From Verrucomicrobiota bacterium (GTDB lineage: Bacteria > Verrucomicrobiota > Verrucomicrobiia > Verrucomicrobiales > Verrucomicrobiaceae): a stretch of DNA of 35,592 bases. The stretch spans positions 1 through 35,592 of the forward strand of contig CAUJJC010000353.1 in assembly GCA_963204975.1 (NCBI GenBank), written 5' to 3'. Positions 8,861 through 16,712 of the stretch are shown one piece after another. The translations under genes were made by a program, and so were the position numbers. Numbering within the stretch: the stretch's first letter is position 1; every line of letters starts with the position of its first letter. A model generated the notes under the pieces. The model made no database searches. It saw only the letters and a program-made list of their open reading frames with translations, and was not told the DNA's origin.

Positions 8861-8888
8861 TTGACACATCAATAGCTACTCTTAACAT
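8861..8888 (+). promoter_or_regulatory. Sigma-70-like promoter for the beta-barrel protein
   Basis: TTGACA at 8861-8866 is a perfect -35 box, followed after 16 bases by TAACAT at 8883-8888, a 4 of 6 match to the -10 box. The 80 bases around it are much more AT-rich than the rest of the window. Transcription would begin near 8895, leaving only about 12 bases before the ATG at 8907, with no Shine-Dalgarno sequence visible. Confidence 0.5.
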
Positions 8889-8906
8889 TCAACCCTCTAT
8901 TCAACC

Positions 8907-9443
8907 ATGAAATCACTCACTACGATCCTCATGTCCGTAGCGCTCGCAACGAGCGTTGTCGCAGGCCCTGTTGGCTCTGCCCCTAAGAATGCCAAGGCTC
9001 CTGTGGCTCCCGCTCCGGCTCCGGCTGGCTGTGGCTGCTTCGGTGCTGGCCTCTCTGCCGACGTGTTCGGCGGAGCCTACCTTCCTGAGTTCGGTGACGA
9101 AGTTCTGGGCGGTGGTTTTGGGGTTTCATACTTCTTCAACCGCAACGTTGGCATCGACCTGAACTATGGTCTGTATGCCACGGATAAGGAACACCATCAG
9201 TTCGATGGCAACCTCATCCTTCGCGCTCCGATTGACTCGCTCTGCATCGCTCCCTACCTCCTGGTGGGCGGCGGCGTGGCGACCAACAGCGTGACTCGCG
9301 GCAACTATCAGGTCGGCGGTGGACTCGATGTCCGCATTCCTTCCGCTAGCTGCTTGGGCGTGTTTGCAGAAGGCGCTTATCACTTCTCCGCTGAAGAGCC
9401 GGACTATACCACGGTCCGCCTTGGCCTGCGCATTCCGTTCTAA
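8907..9443 (+). CDS. Small outer-membrane beta-barrel protein
   Basis: This 178-residue protein begins with a signal peptide (MKSLTTILMSVALATSVVAG), then an Ala/Pro-rich linker (about 25-40), a GCGCFG segment, and alternating hydrophobic/polar strands with Gly/aromatic turns (ADVFGGAYLPEFG, FGVSYFFNRNVGIDLNYGLY). It ends in an aromatic residue (LRIPF), as expected for BAM-assembled outer-membrane barrels. About eight strands fit the length, as in OmpA/OmpW-like porin-family proteins. It is monocistronic: a promoter at 8861-8888 and a strong intrinsic terminator at 9487-9519. Such isolated, strongly bounded genes are often highly expressed. The cargo or function is unknown. Confidence 0.8.
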   Translation: MKSLTTILMSVALATSVVAGPVGSAPKNAKAPVAPAPAPAGCGCFGAGLSADVFGGAYLPEFGDEVLGGGFGVSYFFNRNVGIDLNYGLYATDKEHHQFDGNLILRAPIDSLCIAPYLLVGGGVATNSVTRGNYQVGGGLDVRIPSASCLGVFAEGAYHFSAEEPDYTTVRLGLRIPF

Positions 9444-9486
9444 GCCACGGAATCAGCGGTCCTGCTGAGAACAAACATTTTACTCC

Positions 9487-9519
9487 AAGAGGGAGCGGGT
9501 GACCGCTCCCTCTTTTTTT
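9487..9519 (+). terminator. Strong intrinsic terminator
   Basis: A perfect 12-base stem (arm 9487-9498, arm 9503-9514) with a four-base GTGA loop runs into a T tract ending at 9519. It ends the beta-barrel transcript and separates it from the O-methyltransferase gene. Confidence 0.9.
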
Positions 9520-9569
9520 GTGCCCGGATGTGGCCTTGCACCGGACTGCCCGCTCGCAACTATCGCCCG

Positions 9570-10592
9570 ATGGACCTCACCGCCGCACCCTCGACCGATC
9601 CCACCTCCATCTACCGCTACCGCGACGGCCTCTACGCGGTCGATCTGTTGACGGCAGCGCTGGTTCACTTCGATTTCTTTACCTGGCTCAACGCGAATCC
9701 CTCCACGCTGGAGCAAGTCTGCGCGCACTTCGATTTCCATCCGCGTCCCGCCGACGTGATGATGACGCTACTGGCCGCCAATGGCCTCGTCGAGAGCCGC
9801 GACGGCACCTTCCATTGCACCCCGAAAGCCGCCGAGCATCTCACGAAGACCTCCACCTGGAACCTCGGCCCCTACTTCGCCTCGCTGCACGACCGGCCCA
9901 TCGCCCGCGACTACGTGGAAGTGCTGCGCACGGGCAAGCCCGCTGGCTGGTCGGGAGACAAGGCCGCCTTCGACTGGCACAAGGCGATGGAGCAGGACGA
10001 CTTCGCCCGCAAGTTCACCGCGGCGATGGACTGTCGCGGCATCTACCTCAGTCAGGCGCTCGCGAAGAAGCTCGACCTCACGGAACGCTCCCTAGTGCTC
10101 GACATCGGCGGCGGCTCCGGCATCTACGCGTGCAGCCTCGTGGCGCACAACGCGCACCTGCGCGGCACAGTGCTGGAGCAATCGCCTGTGGACAAGATTT
10201 GCAGCAGGCTCATCGCCGAACGCGGCTGCGCGGATCGCGTCGATGTCGCCGTGGGCAATATGTTCGATGGCTTCCCCACCGGCTGCGATGTGCATCTGTT
10301 CTCCAACGTGCTGCACGACTGGGATGTGCCTGAGGTGAAGGCCTTGCTCGCCCGCTCTCACGAGGCCCTGCCCTCCGGCGGACTGCTTGTTATTCACGAT
10401 GCCTTCATCAATGCCGACAAGACCGGCCCCTTGCACGTCGCCGAATACTCGTGCCTGCTCATGCACTCCACGCAGGGCAAGTGCTACTCCACCGGCGAGT
10501 ATGCTGCGCTGATGGACGAGGCCGGCTTCACACCCGGCGTGTATCAAGACACAGCGGTGGCGCGGGGATTCATGACGGCGGTGAAACGGTAG
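9570..10592 (+). CDS. O-methyltransferase, Methyltransf_2 family
   Basis: This 340-residue protein has the layout of small-molecule O-methyltransferases (acetylserotonin/hydroxyneurosporene type). An N-terminal winged-helix dimerisation domain (about 15-95, with DVMMTLLAANGLVESRDGTF at 62-81) is followed by a SAM-binding domain with LVLDIGGGSGIYA at 175-187. FSNVLHDWD at 244-252 contains the His-Asp pair typical of the catalytic base region. The Met at 9570 is preferred over the one at 9528, which adds 14 residues and starts only nine bases after the terminator. The methyl acceptor is unknown. It is followed after 59 bases by the large PVC dehydrogenase gene, which may be cotranscribed. Confidence 0.85.
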   Translation: MDLTAAPSTDPTSIYRYRDGLYAVDLLTAALVHFDFFTWLNANPSTLEQVCAHFDFHPRPADVMMTLLAANGLVESRDGTFHCTPKAAEHLTKTSTWNLGPYFASLHDRPIARDYVEVLRTGKPAGWSGDKAAFDWHKAMEQDDFARKFTAAMDCRGIYLSQALAKKLDLTERSLVLDIGGGSGIYACSLVAHNAHLRGTVLEQSPVDKICSRLIAERGCADRVDVAVGNMFDGFPTGCDVHLFSNVLHDWDVPEVKALLARSHEALPSGGLLVIHDAFINADKTGPLHVAEYSCLLMHSTQGKCYSTGEYAALMDEAGFTPGVYQDTAVARGFMTAVKR

Positions 10593-10651
10593 TTCAGTTC
10601 TCCAACTTCGCCTCCGACAGGACACCGTGCATTCGTCCGTAACTATGCACC

Positions 10652-13600
10652 ATGCTGCGCACCACGTTCTTCCTTTCGCTCCTCGTCGCGATCACGGCCA
10701 ATGCCCAGGTCTTCCGCGCGGGTGCCGTCGCCACGGACATCTCGCCGACCACGTTTCCGCGCATCATTGCCGGTGGGTTTCTCGAAGGTCGTGGTGACAA
10801 GCTGACGAGCGCCCTGCACTCACGCGCCATCGTGCTCGACGACGGCAAGATGAAGATCGCCTTCGCCATCGTGGACACCTGCATGATGGAGCAGAAGCTC
10901 ATCGACGAAGCCAAGGCGCTCGCGTCGAAGCAGTGCGGCATCCCCGTGGATCGCATGATGGTCAGCGCCACGCACACCCACAGCGCACCCGCCGCCATGG
11001 GCTGCCTCGGCACGCGACAGGACACGGAGTTCGCGAAGTTCCTCATCCCCAAGATCGCCGAAAGCATCGTCGAGGCGAACAAGCGACTCCAGCCCGCGCG
11101 CATCGGCTGGAGCAGCGTGGACGACTGGGAGCACACGCACAACCGCCGCTGGATCAGGCTCGCGGGCAAAGAGGTCGTCGATCCCTTCGGCAATGCCAAC
11201 GGCCGCGCGAACATGCATCCCGGCTACCTCAGCAAGGATGTCGTCGGCCCCAGCGGCCCTGTTGATCCACAGCTCAGCGTCATCTCGATCCAGACGAAGG
11301 ACGGCAAACCGCTCGCCGTCCTCGCGAACTACTCCATGCACTACTTCGGCCAGTCGCCTGTGTCCGCAGACTACTATGGTCTGTTCTGCGATCTCATCGA
11401 AAAGCATCTCGGCGGCGGCATGTGCGCCATGTCCCAAGGCACCAGCGGCGACCTCATGTGGATGGACTACGGCGCGGAAAAGAAGAACCTCACCATCGAA
11501 AGCTACACCGAAGGCGTCGCCGACTACGCGAAGAAGGCCCTCAAAAAGGTCCATCACGTCAATCATGTCCCCTTGGGTATGATCGAGAAAACCCTGGAAC
11601 TCAATTACCGCGTCCCCGACGAAAAGCGCCTGGAGTGGGCGCGCCCCATCGCTGCAAAAATCGAGAACGACGTGCCGAAGAACAAAGAAGAAGTCTATGC
11701 ACGCGAGGCACTCATCCTGCACGAGCGGCAGAAGACGAACGTGAAGCTGCAAGCGATCCGCATTGGCGATCTCAGTATCGCAACGCTGCCGAACGAGGTG
11801 TATGCGATCACGGGGTTGAAGTTGAAGGCTTGGTCACCATTCAAAGCGCACTTCAATATTGAACTGGCGAATGGGGCTGAGGGCTACATACCTCCAATCG
11901 AGCAACACACACTCGGAGGCTACACGACTTGGCCAGCCAGAACCGCTGGGCTTGATGAGAAATCAGAGGCGTCGATTGTGGGCAAGCTCTCTGAGGCAGC
12001 CAATGATTTAGCCAGCCACAAGAAAGAGATGACACCGAGTTCCCATGGGGAATACCCCAAGGTTATTCTCAATTCGAAGGCGCTCGCATACTTTCGCTGT
12101 GAGGACTTTAGCATCTTCTTGCGGGATGAATTGCACCCCAAGGATTGGGGGATCCCAATCTACAAGCAGAACTGCGCAGTCTATCTGCCCGGGCCAGGCA
12201 GTGGTCTGGGATTTGGCAATGAATCTGCACTCACGGCGTCCGCATTTTCTGGTCCAAGTTCAGTCAATCGCTGCGTGCATGTTGCGGGAGGTTCGGTTGA
12301 GACTTGCTGGCAGGTCCTTCTGCCAAACATCAAGGTGTTCTCGGACGATCTGGTTGCCACCAGCAGTGCCTCCATCGCTCTCTGGTTCTGGCTCGGGCAC
12401 GAGAGCGGCGCGAGTGATCGCAGCGGGCATCTTATCGACGCGCTAGGAGCGACGGTGGTCGCGCATCAGTTCGTCGATCACACAGTGCGGCTTGAGTGGG
12501 GCAAAGTGGCTTCGGCTTTAGCCGAATCTTCTCCCCGTGATTCGGCTAAAGCCGAAGCCTCTTTCAAAAACACCTTCGCCGACGACTGGCACTTCGCCGT
12601 GCTCGTCCGCGATGGCGATCAACTCCGCGTCCATCTCGACGGTAACGAATCTCCCATCCTCACCGGCAAGGCCGGCGAGAACACGAACAAGCTCATCTTC
12701 GGCCAAGGCTTGCAAGGCAGGCTCGACGAAATCACCGTTTGGGATCGCGCCATCGAGCCGAAGCTCATCGCGCAGCTTTGGAAGACCTCGAAGGTCGAGG
12801 AAGACAACGCTCGCCACGCCGTCGAGCGTGCCGAGCGAGCGAAAAAACTCGCCGTGCAAAAAGAAACGCAGCTCAAACAGCACGAGAACTGGTCCGTCTC
12901 GATGCGCTTCCGCAACACGAAGAAGAACAACGTCAGCGCCGTCACCGCTTACCTCGTCTCGCGCGGACCGAAGGGTGATCATCAGGCACCCGGCGATCAC
13001 CTGGGCATCGGTGGCAACTACAAGGACTCGGAGCCAGGCAAGATCTTCGTCTTCAACGGCAACGCCGCCGACAACATCGTGCGCGGCAAGACGATCATCG
13101 AGCCAGGTTCGTGGAACGATGTCACGCTGGAGCGCACCGGTTCGCATGTGAAAGTGACCTTGAACGGCAAGGTCGAGATTGATGCCGAGCTGCCTGTCAC
13201 CGCCGCCGGAGCGAAGGACCTTTTCTTTGGCCGACGCTGCGATGATCTCGCGCCGCTGGAGGGCGAGTATGAGAACGTCGTCGTCAAAGGACTCGAAGCG
13301 CCGAAGGCCGAAGCTCCGAAACCGCAGCCGAAGGTGGAACTCGCGCAGCCTGCGCTCTCACCCGAGGAGTCGCTGAAGAAGCTGCGTGTGCGCGAGGGCT
13401 TCAAAGCCGAACTCATCGCGGCAGAGCCTGTGGTGCTCGATCCGGTGGCGTTTGATTGGGATGAGCATGGCAATCTTTGGGTGATTGAGATGGCCGATTA
13501 CCCGCTCGGCACGGATGGCAAAGGCAAGGCCGGTGGTCGTGTGGTGATGCTCGAAGACACCGACAAGGATGGCCGCTACGACAAGCGCAACGTGATGGCC

Positions 13601-16168
13601 GATGGCCTCAACTTCCCCACCGGCATTCTTTGCTGGCGCGATGGTGTGCTCGTCACGGCGGCGCCGGAGGTGTTGTTCATCAAAGGCGCGGTGAAGAAAG
13701 TGCTGCTCACCGGCTTCAGCGAAGGCAACCAGCAACTGCGCGTCAACGGACTGCGCTGGGGCATGGACGGCTGGGTTTACTGTGCGGGCGGTGCGCACAC
13801 GGTGAACTACAACAAGAGCACGAGTATCGAGAACAAGATCACCGGCGAGAAAATCGACCTTGGTGCGCGTGACTTCCGGTTCAAGCCCGACACGGGCGAA
13901 TTCGATCCGCAGACCGGCCCGTCGCAGTTCGGTCGCGTGCGCGATGATTGGGGGCACTGGTTCGGCGTGCAGAACAGCAAACCGCTCTGGCACTACGTCC
14001 TGCAAGACCACTATCTGCGCCGTAATCCGAACGTGATCCCGCCTGATCCGGTGAAGCTTTTGTATCCGTTGAATCCGCCCGTGTATCAGGCAGGTGAACC
14101 CGAGAAACGCTTCCACAGCTTCAATCAAGGCGGTCGTTACACCAGCGCGTGTGGTATCAATTTTTATCGCGGCGGCACGCTCTTTGACGACGGCAAGATG
14201 CACGCCTTCGCCTGCGAGCCCTTCCATCGCGTGGTGCAGCATCACATTCTGGAAGACGATGGTGTGAGCTTCAAATCGCAGCCCGACACGGATGGCAAGG
14301 TGCCGGACTTCCTCGCCAGCGAGGACGCCTGGTGTCGCCCGGTCATGGTCCGCGATGGTCCTGACGGTGCTCTTTATGTGGCCGATATGTATCGCTACAT
14401 GATCGAGCATCCGCAGTGGCTGCCGCAGAACGGGAAGGATGAGCTGCTGCCCTTCTATCGCGATGGCGACGACAAGGGGCGCATCTATCGCATTAGCAAA
14501 AACAGCGACTCGACGAAGAGCCTGCCGAAGTCCTTCGCCACGCTCAAGTCGAGCATCGCCACGCTACCTTCGACGGCTGGCTGGCTGCGCGACAAAGCCC
14601 AGATGCTCATCGCCTGGAGCAAGCCTACGGACATCGACGGCCAGCTCATCGCGATGGCCTGCGATGGCGTGACGCCACAAGCCCGTGCGCAAGCGGCTTG
14701 GACACTTCATATCCTCGGCAAAATGACGCCACACGTCTGTGAACGGCTGCTCATTGATCCGAGTCCACGCGTCCGCGAGCAGGGTCTCATCATCGCGGAG
14801 AGCTTCGCTGATGATCCGATGCTGGTGCCCGCGATGGTCGCCTTGGCGAACGACGCAGATGCGAAGGTGAGACTGCAACTGGCTTGCTCGCTGGGCATTT
14901 GCCAGCGCGAGTCGGCAGGCCGGGCGTTGGCTACGCTGTTACGCGATGGCAAGGACCCCTACATCAGTGCCAGTGCTCTGGTTTCATCGGTCGCACATAT
15001 TGATGCGCTGCTGAGCAGGGAGGTGCTTGCGGGGTTCGATGGCGAGGCCTTGGGTGCGGTGACCCGACTGGTCATCAAGATCAATGACGAGGAGGCGCTT
15101 GCGAAGCTAATCCTTGCGACGGTGCCGAAGCCAACGGAGGGCACTCGCAAGGGGCTCAATCGCTTGCGATATATGGTCGGTGCCCTGACCGAAGCGGGCC
15201 GCGATGTGGGGAATCTGTCTGCATCCTTCACGACTCCCCATGCGAAAGCTGCGGGGCAGGTGATAACGGTGTTACTCGCGGGCACACATAGTGTCCTCAC
15301 TCGTCCTGGGCATTCGCTTGATCTCCTGGATGCGGATTCGGCGCTGATGCTGGCTGGAATCCCGGCCTATCGTGATCGGATGCTTGAGCTAGCGCGCACG
15401 AATCTGAACCCGAGTGCGAACAGCGACGCCCAGCGGATCGCGACTTCCATCATCAGCATCGTGAAGCCCCAAGATGCGGTGGATCTGCTCACCCGCGACT
15501 GGTCATCGCGCACACCGCAGGCTCGACACGACATCGTGGACGCGCTGCTCGGCAATGCGGCGTGGACGAAGTCGTTGCTCGCGCTGGTGAAGAGCGGAGC
15601 CATCGCTGCGAACTCGCTGGATGCCCAGCAGCGTGCGAGCCTGCTCCAGCATCCGAACAAAGCCATCGCCGCCGACGCTGCCGCGCTGTTCCAAAACAGC
15701 AGCACGCCCACGCGCGCCGCTGTGCTGGAGAAGTTCAAAGCCGCGCTGTCGCTGACTGGCGATGCGACCAAGGGCAAGCAAGTCTTCACCACGTCGGGCT
15801 GCATCGCCTGCCATCAGCTCGACGGCGTCGGATTGCCGGTGGGACCCGACTTGCGGAGCGTGGTGCAGCACACGCCGGAGAAGCTCTTCAACTCGATCCT
15901 CGATCCGAGTGCGGTGATCGAGCCCGGCTTTGCGGCCTACCATTGCACGCTGAAATCCGGCGAGCAGCTCTACGGCATGGTCGCCACCGAGACGAGCAGC
16001 AGCCTGACCATGAAGCTGGCGGGCAACATCGTGCGTTCCGTTTTGCGCAGCGAGGTGAAGGAACTCAAGTCCACCCAAACCTCGCTCATGCCCGATGGCC
16101 TGGAAGGGACGCTGACGAATCAATCGCTGGCGGACCTCATCGCGTATCTGCACGCGCCGAAACAATGA
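10652..16168 (+). CDS. Ceramidase-like / LamG / PVC dehydrogenase / HEAT / cytochrome c fusion
   Basis: This 1838-residue secreted protein (signal peptide 1-19, ending ANAQ) has five parts. Residues 20-470 resemble neutral/alkaline ceramidase N-terminal domains, with the metal-binding motif THTHSAP at 107-113. Residues 480-720 and 740-890 look like two LamG/concanavalin-like domains. Residues 900-1290 are a PVC-type membrane-bound dehydrogenase (sorbosone-dehydrogenase-like propeller), with DPVAFDWDEHGNLWVIEMADY near 928-950. Residues 1290-1690 are HEAT-like helical repeats. A cytochrome c domain follows, with CIACH at 1717-1721. The dehydrogenase-HEAT-cytochrome set is typical of Planctomycetes and Verrucomicrobia; the added ceramidase-like head is unusual. 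A 52-base inverted repeat lies inside the first LamG domain, and the DNA at about 11830-12500 is less GC-biased at third positions. Oxidation of a sugar with electrons passed to haem is inferred. Confidence 0.87.
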   Translation: MLRTTFFLSLLVAITANAQVFRAGAVATDISPTTFPRIIAGGFLEGRGDKLTSALHSRAIVLDDGKMKIAFAIVDTCMMEQKLIDEAKALASKQCGIPVDRMMVSATHTHSAPAAMGCLGTRQDTEFAKFLIPKIAESIVEANKRLQPARIGWSSVDDWEHTHNRRWIRLAGKEVVDPFGNANGRANMHPGYLSKDVVGPSGPVDPQLSVISIQTKDGKPLAVLANYSMHYFGQSPVSADYYGLFCDLIEKHLGGGMCAMSQGTSGDLMWMDYGAEKKNLTIESYTEGVADYAKKALKKVHHVNHVPLGMIEKTLELNYRVPDEKRLEWARPIAAKIENDVPKNKEEVYAREALILHERQKTNVKLQAIRIGDLSIATLPNEVYAITGLKLKAWSPFKAHFNIELANGAEGYIPPIEQHTLGGYTTWPARTAGLDEKSEASIVGKLSEAANDLASHKKEMTPSSHGEYPKVILNSKALAYFRCEDFSIFLRDELHPKDWGIPIYKQNCAVYLPGPGSGLGFGNESALTASAFSGPSSVNRCVHVAGGSVETCWQVLLPNIKVFSDDLVATSSASIALWFWLGHESGASDRSGHLIDALGATVVAHQFVDHTVRLEWGKVASALAESSPRDSAKAEASFKNTFADDWHFAVLVRDGDQLRVHLDGNESPILTGKAGENTNKLIFGQGLQGRLDEITVWDRAIEPKLIAQLWKTSKVEEDNARHAVERAERAKKLAVQKETQLKQHENWSVSMRFRNTKKNNVSAVTAYLVSRGPKGDHQAPGDHLGIGGNYKDSEPGKIFVFNGNAADNIVRGKTIIEPGSWNDVTLERTGSHVKVTLNGKVEIDAELPVTAAGAKDLFFGRRCDDLAPLEGEYENVVVKGLEAPKAEAPKPQPKVELAQPALSPEESLKKLRVREGFKAELIAAEPVVLDPVAFDWDEHGNLWVIEMADYPLGTDGKGKAGGRVVMLEDTDKDGRYDKRNVMADGLNFPTGILCWRDGVLVTAAPEVLFIKGAVKKVLLTGFSEGNQQLRVNGLRWGMDGWVYCAGGAHTVNYNKSTSIENKITGEKIDLGARDFRFKPDTGEFDPQTGPSQFGRVRDDWGHWFGVQNSKPLWHYVLQDHYLRRNPNVIPPDPVKLLYPLNPPVYQAGEPEKRFHSFNQGGRYTSACGINFYRGGTLFDDGKMHAFACEPFHRVVQHHILEDDGVSFKSQPDTDGKVPDFLASEDAWCRPVMVRDGPDGALYVADMYRYMIEHPQWLPQNGKDELLPFYRDGDDKGRIYRISKNSDSTKSLPKSFATLKSSIATLPSTAGWLRDKAQMLIAWSKPTDIDGQLIAMACDGVTPQARAQAAWTLHILGKMTPHVCERLLIDPSPRVREQGLIIAESFADDPMLVPAMVALANDADAKVRLQLACSLGICQRESAGRALATLLRDGKDPYISASALVSSVAHIDALLSREVLAGFDGEALGAVTRLVIKINDEEALAKLILATVPKPTEGTRKGLNRLRYMVGALTEAGRDVGNLSASFTTPHAKAAGQVITVLLAGTHSVLTRPGHSLDLLDADSALMLAGIPAYRDRMLELARTNLNPSANSDAQRIATSIISIVKPQDAVDLLTRDWSSRTPQARHDIVDALLGNAAWTKSLLALVKSGAIAANSLDAQQRASLLQHPNKAIAADAAALFQNSSTPTRAAVLEKFKAALSLTGDATKGKQVFTTSGCIACHQLDGVGLPVGPDLRSVVQHTPEKLFNSILDPSAVIEPGFAAYHCTLKSGEQLYGMVATETSSSLTMKLAGNIVRSVLRSEVKELKSTQTSLMPDGLEGTLTNQSLADLIAYLHAPKQ
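12508..12559. repeat. REPIN-like inverted palindrome pair inside a coding gene
   Basis: Two 21-base arms (12508-12528 and 12539-12559) are perfect reverse complements around a 10-base spacer. Each arm is itself palindromic: the core TTCGGCTTTAGCCGAA has 7-base half-stems. This nested layout is that of a REPIN, two REP sequences in inverted orientation. It lies in frame in the first LamG-like domain of the 10652-16168 protein and encodes an Ala/Ser/Glu-rich stretch. Confidence 0.8.
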
Positions 16169-16174
16169 GCGGCG

Positions 16175-16609
16175 CTACTTTTTCAGCCGGTAAGGCGAGC
16201 CGCAATACATGCAGGTGAAGCCCAGGCCCAAGAGGGTGCTGAGCACGGCTGTGGTCCGGTAACTGAGCAACGGGAGTTTCTTAGCTCCCGCGTGCTTGTG
16301 GCAGCTTTTCTCATGAAGGACGGTTCCCATGCACAGATGGCAGGTCAGGTTTCGACTGTTGAGGGCTGCCCAGATGCGGGTGAAGACCATCACGCCGATG
16401 GCGATCAAGGCGTAGATGCCCATCTGCTTGTTGGCCTCAAAATACATGCGTGCGCCGAACACGATGAAGGCCACGAGCGCGGCAAAAGAGACCGTGTAGA
16501 GCAGCGCTGTTACCCAGAGCAGTCCTGGGCGTCGGAAGGCGCGAGCGCGACGGACACGTTGGGTAGGCTGTGAGGAGTCCACGTTGTTGAGTGTGTCAGC
16601 AGTGATCAT
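16175..16609 (-). CDS. Membrane protein with paired-cysteine motifs, unknown function
   Basis: I do not recognise this 144-residue protein. It has a basic N-terminus (RVRRARAFRRPG, 18-29), two clear membrane helices (30-53 and 63-80) and a third hydrophobic stretch (about 117-132). Between helices 2 and 3 is a CHLC motif (90-93), then C103, H104 and H106, and at the end CMYC (133-136). These could form a zinc-ribbon-like or metal site. The start at 16609 is chosen because a perfect TATAAT lies 13 bases upstream; a Met at 16636 would precede that box. It faces the giant fusion gene tail-to-tail, with six bases between, and lies downstream of the M60 peptidase gene on the same strand. Confidence 0.65.
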   Translation of the reverse strand: MITADTLNNVDSSQPTQRVRRARAFRRPGLLWVTALLYTVSFAALVAFIVFGARMYFEANKQMGIYALIAIGVMVFTRIWAALNSRNLTCHLCMGTVLHEKSCHKHAGAKKLPLLSYRTTAVLSTLLGLGFTCMYCGSPYRLKK

Positions 16610-16622
16610 TTCTATGGAAATT

Positions 16623-16628
16623 ATTATA
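16623..16628 (-). promoter_or_regulatory. Candidate -10 box for the paired-cysteine membrane protein
   Basis: Read on the minus strand, this is a perfect TATAAT in a strongly AT-rich stretch (16611-16671). No good -35 lies at the usual distance: a TTGAAA sits only 12 bases upstream. If used, the leader before the ATG at 16609 would be under ten bases. Confidence 0.35.
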
Positions 16629-16712
16629 TCTGACAAAACATTTCAAGCCTATTAATTAATTTTCATCTTAAGGACCCTGGACTCTCGCTTCCTGCTGATG
16701 ACTGGACCCGTC

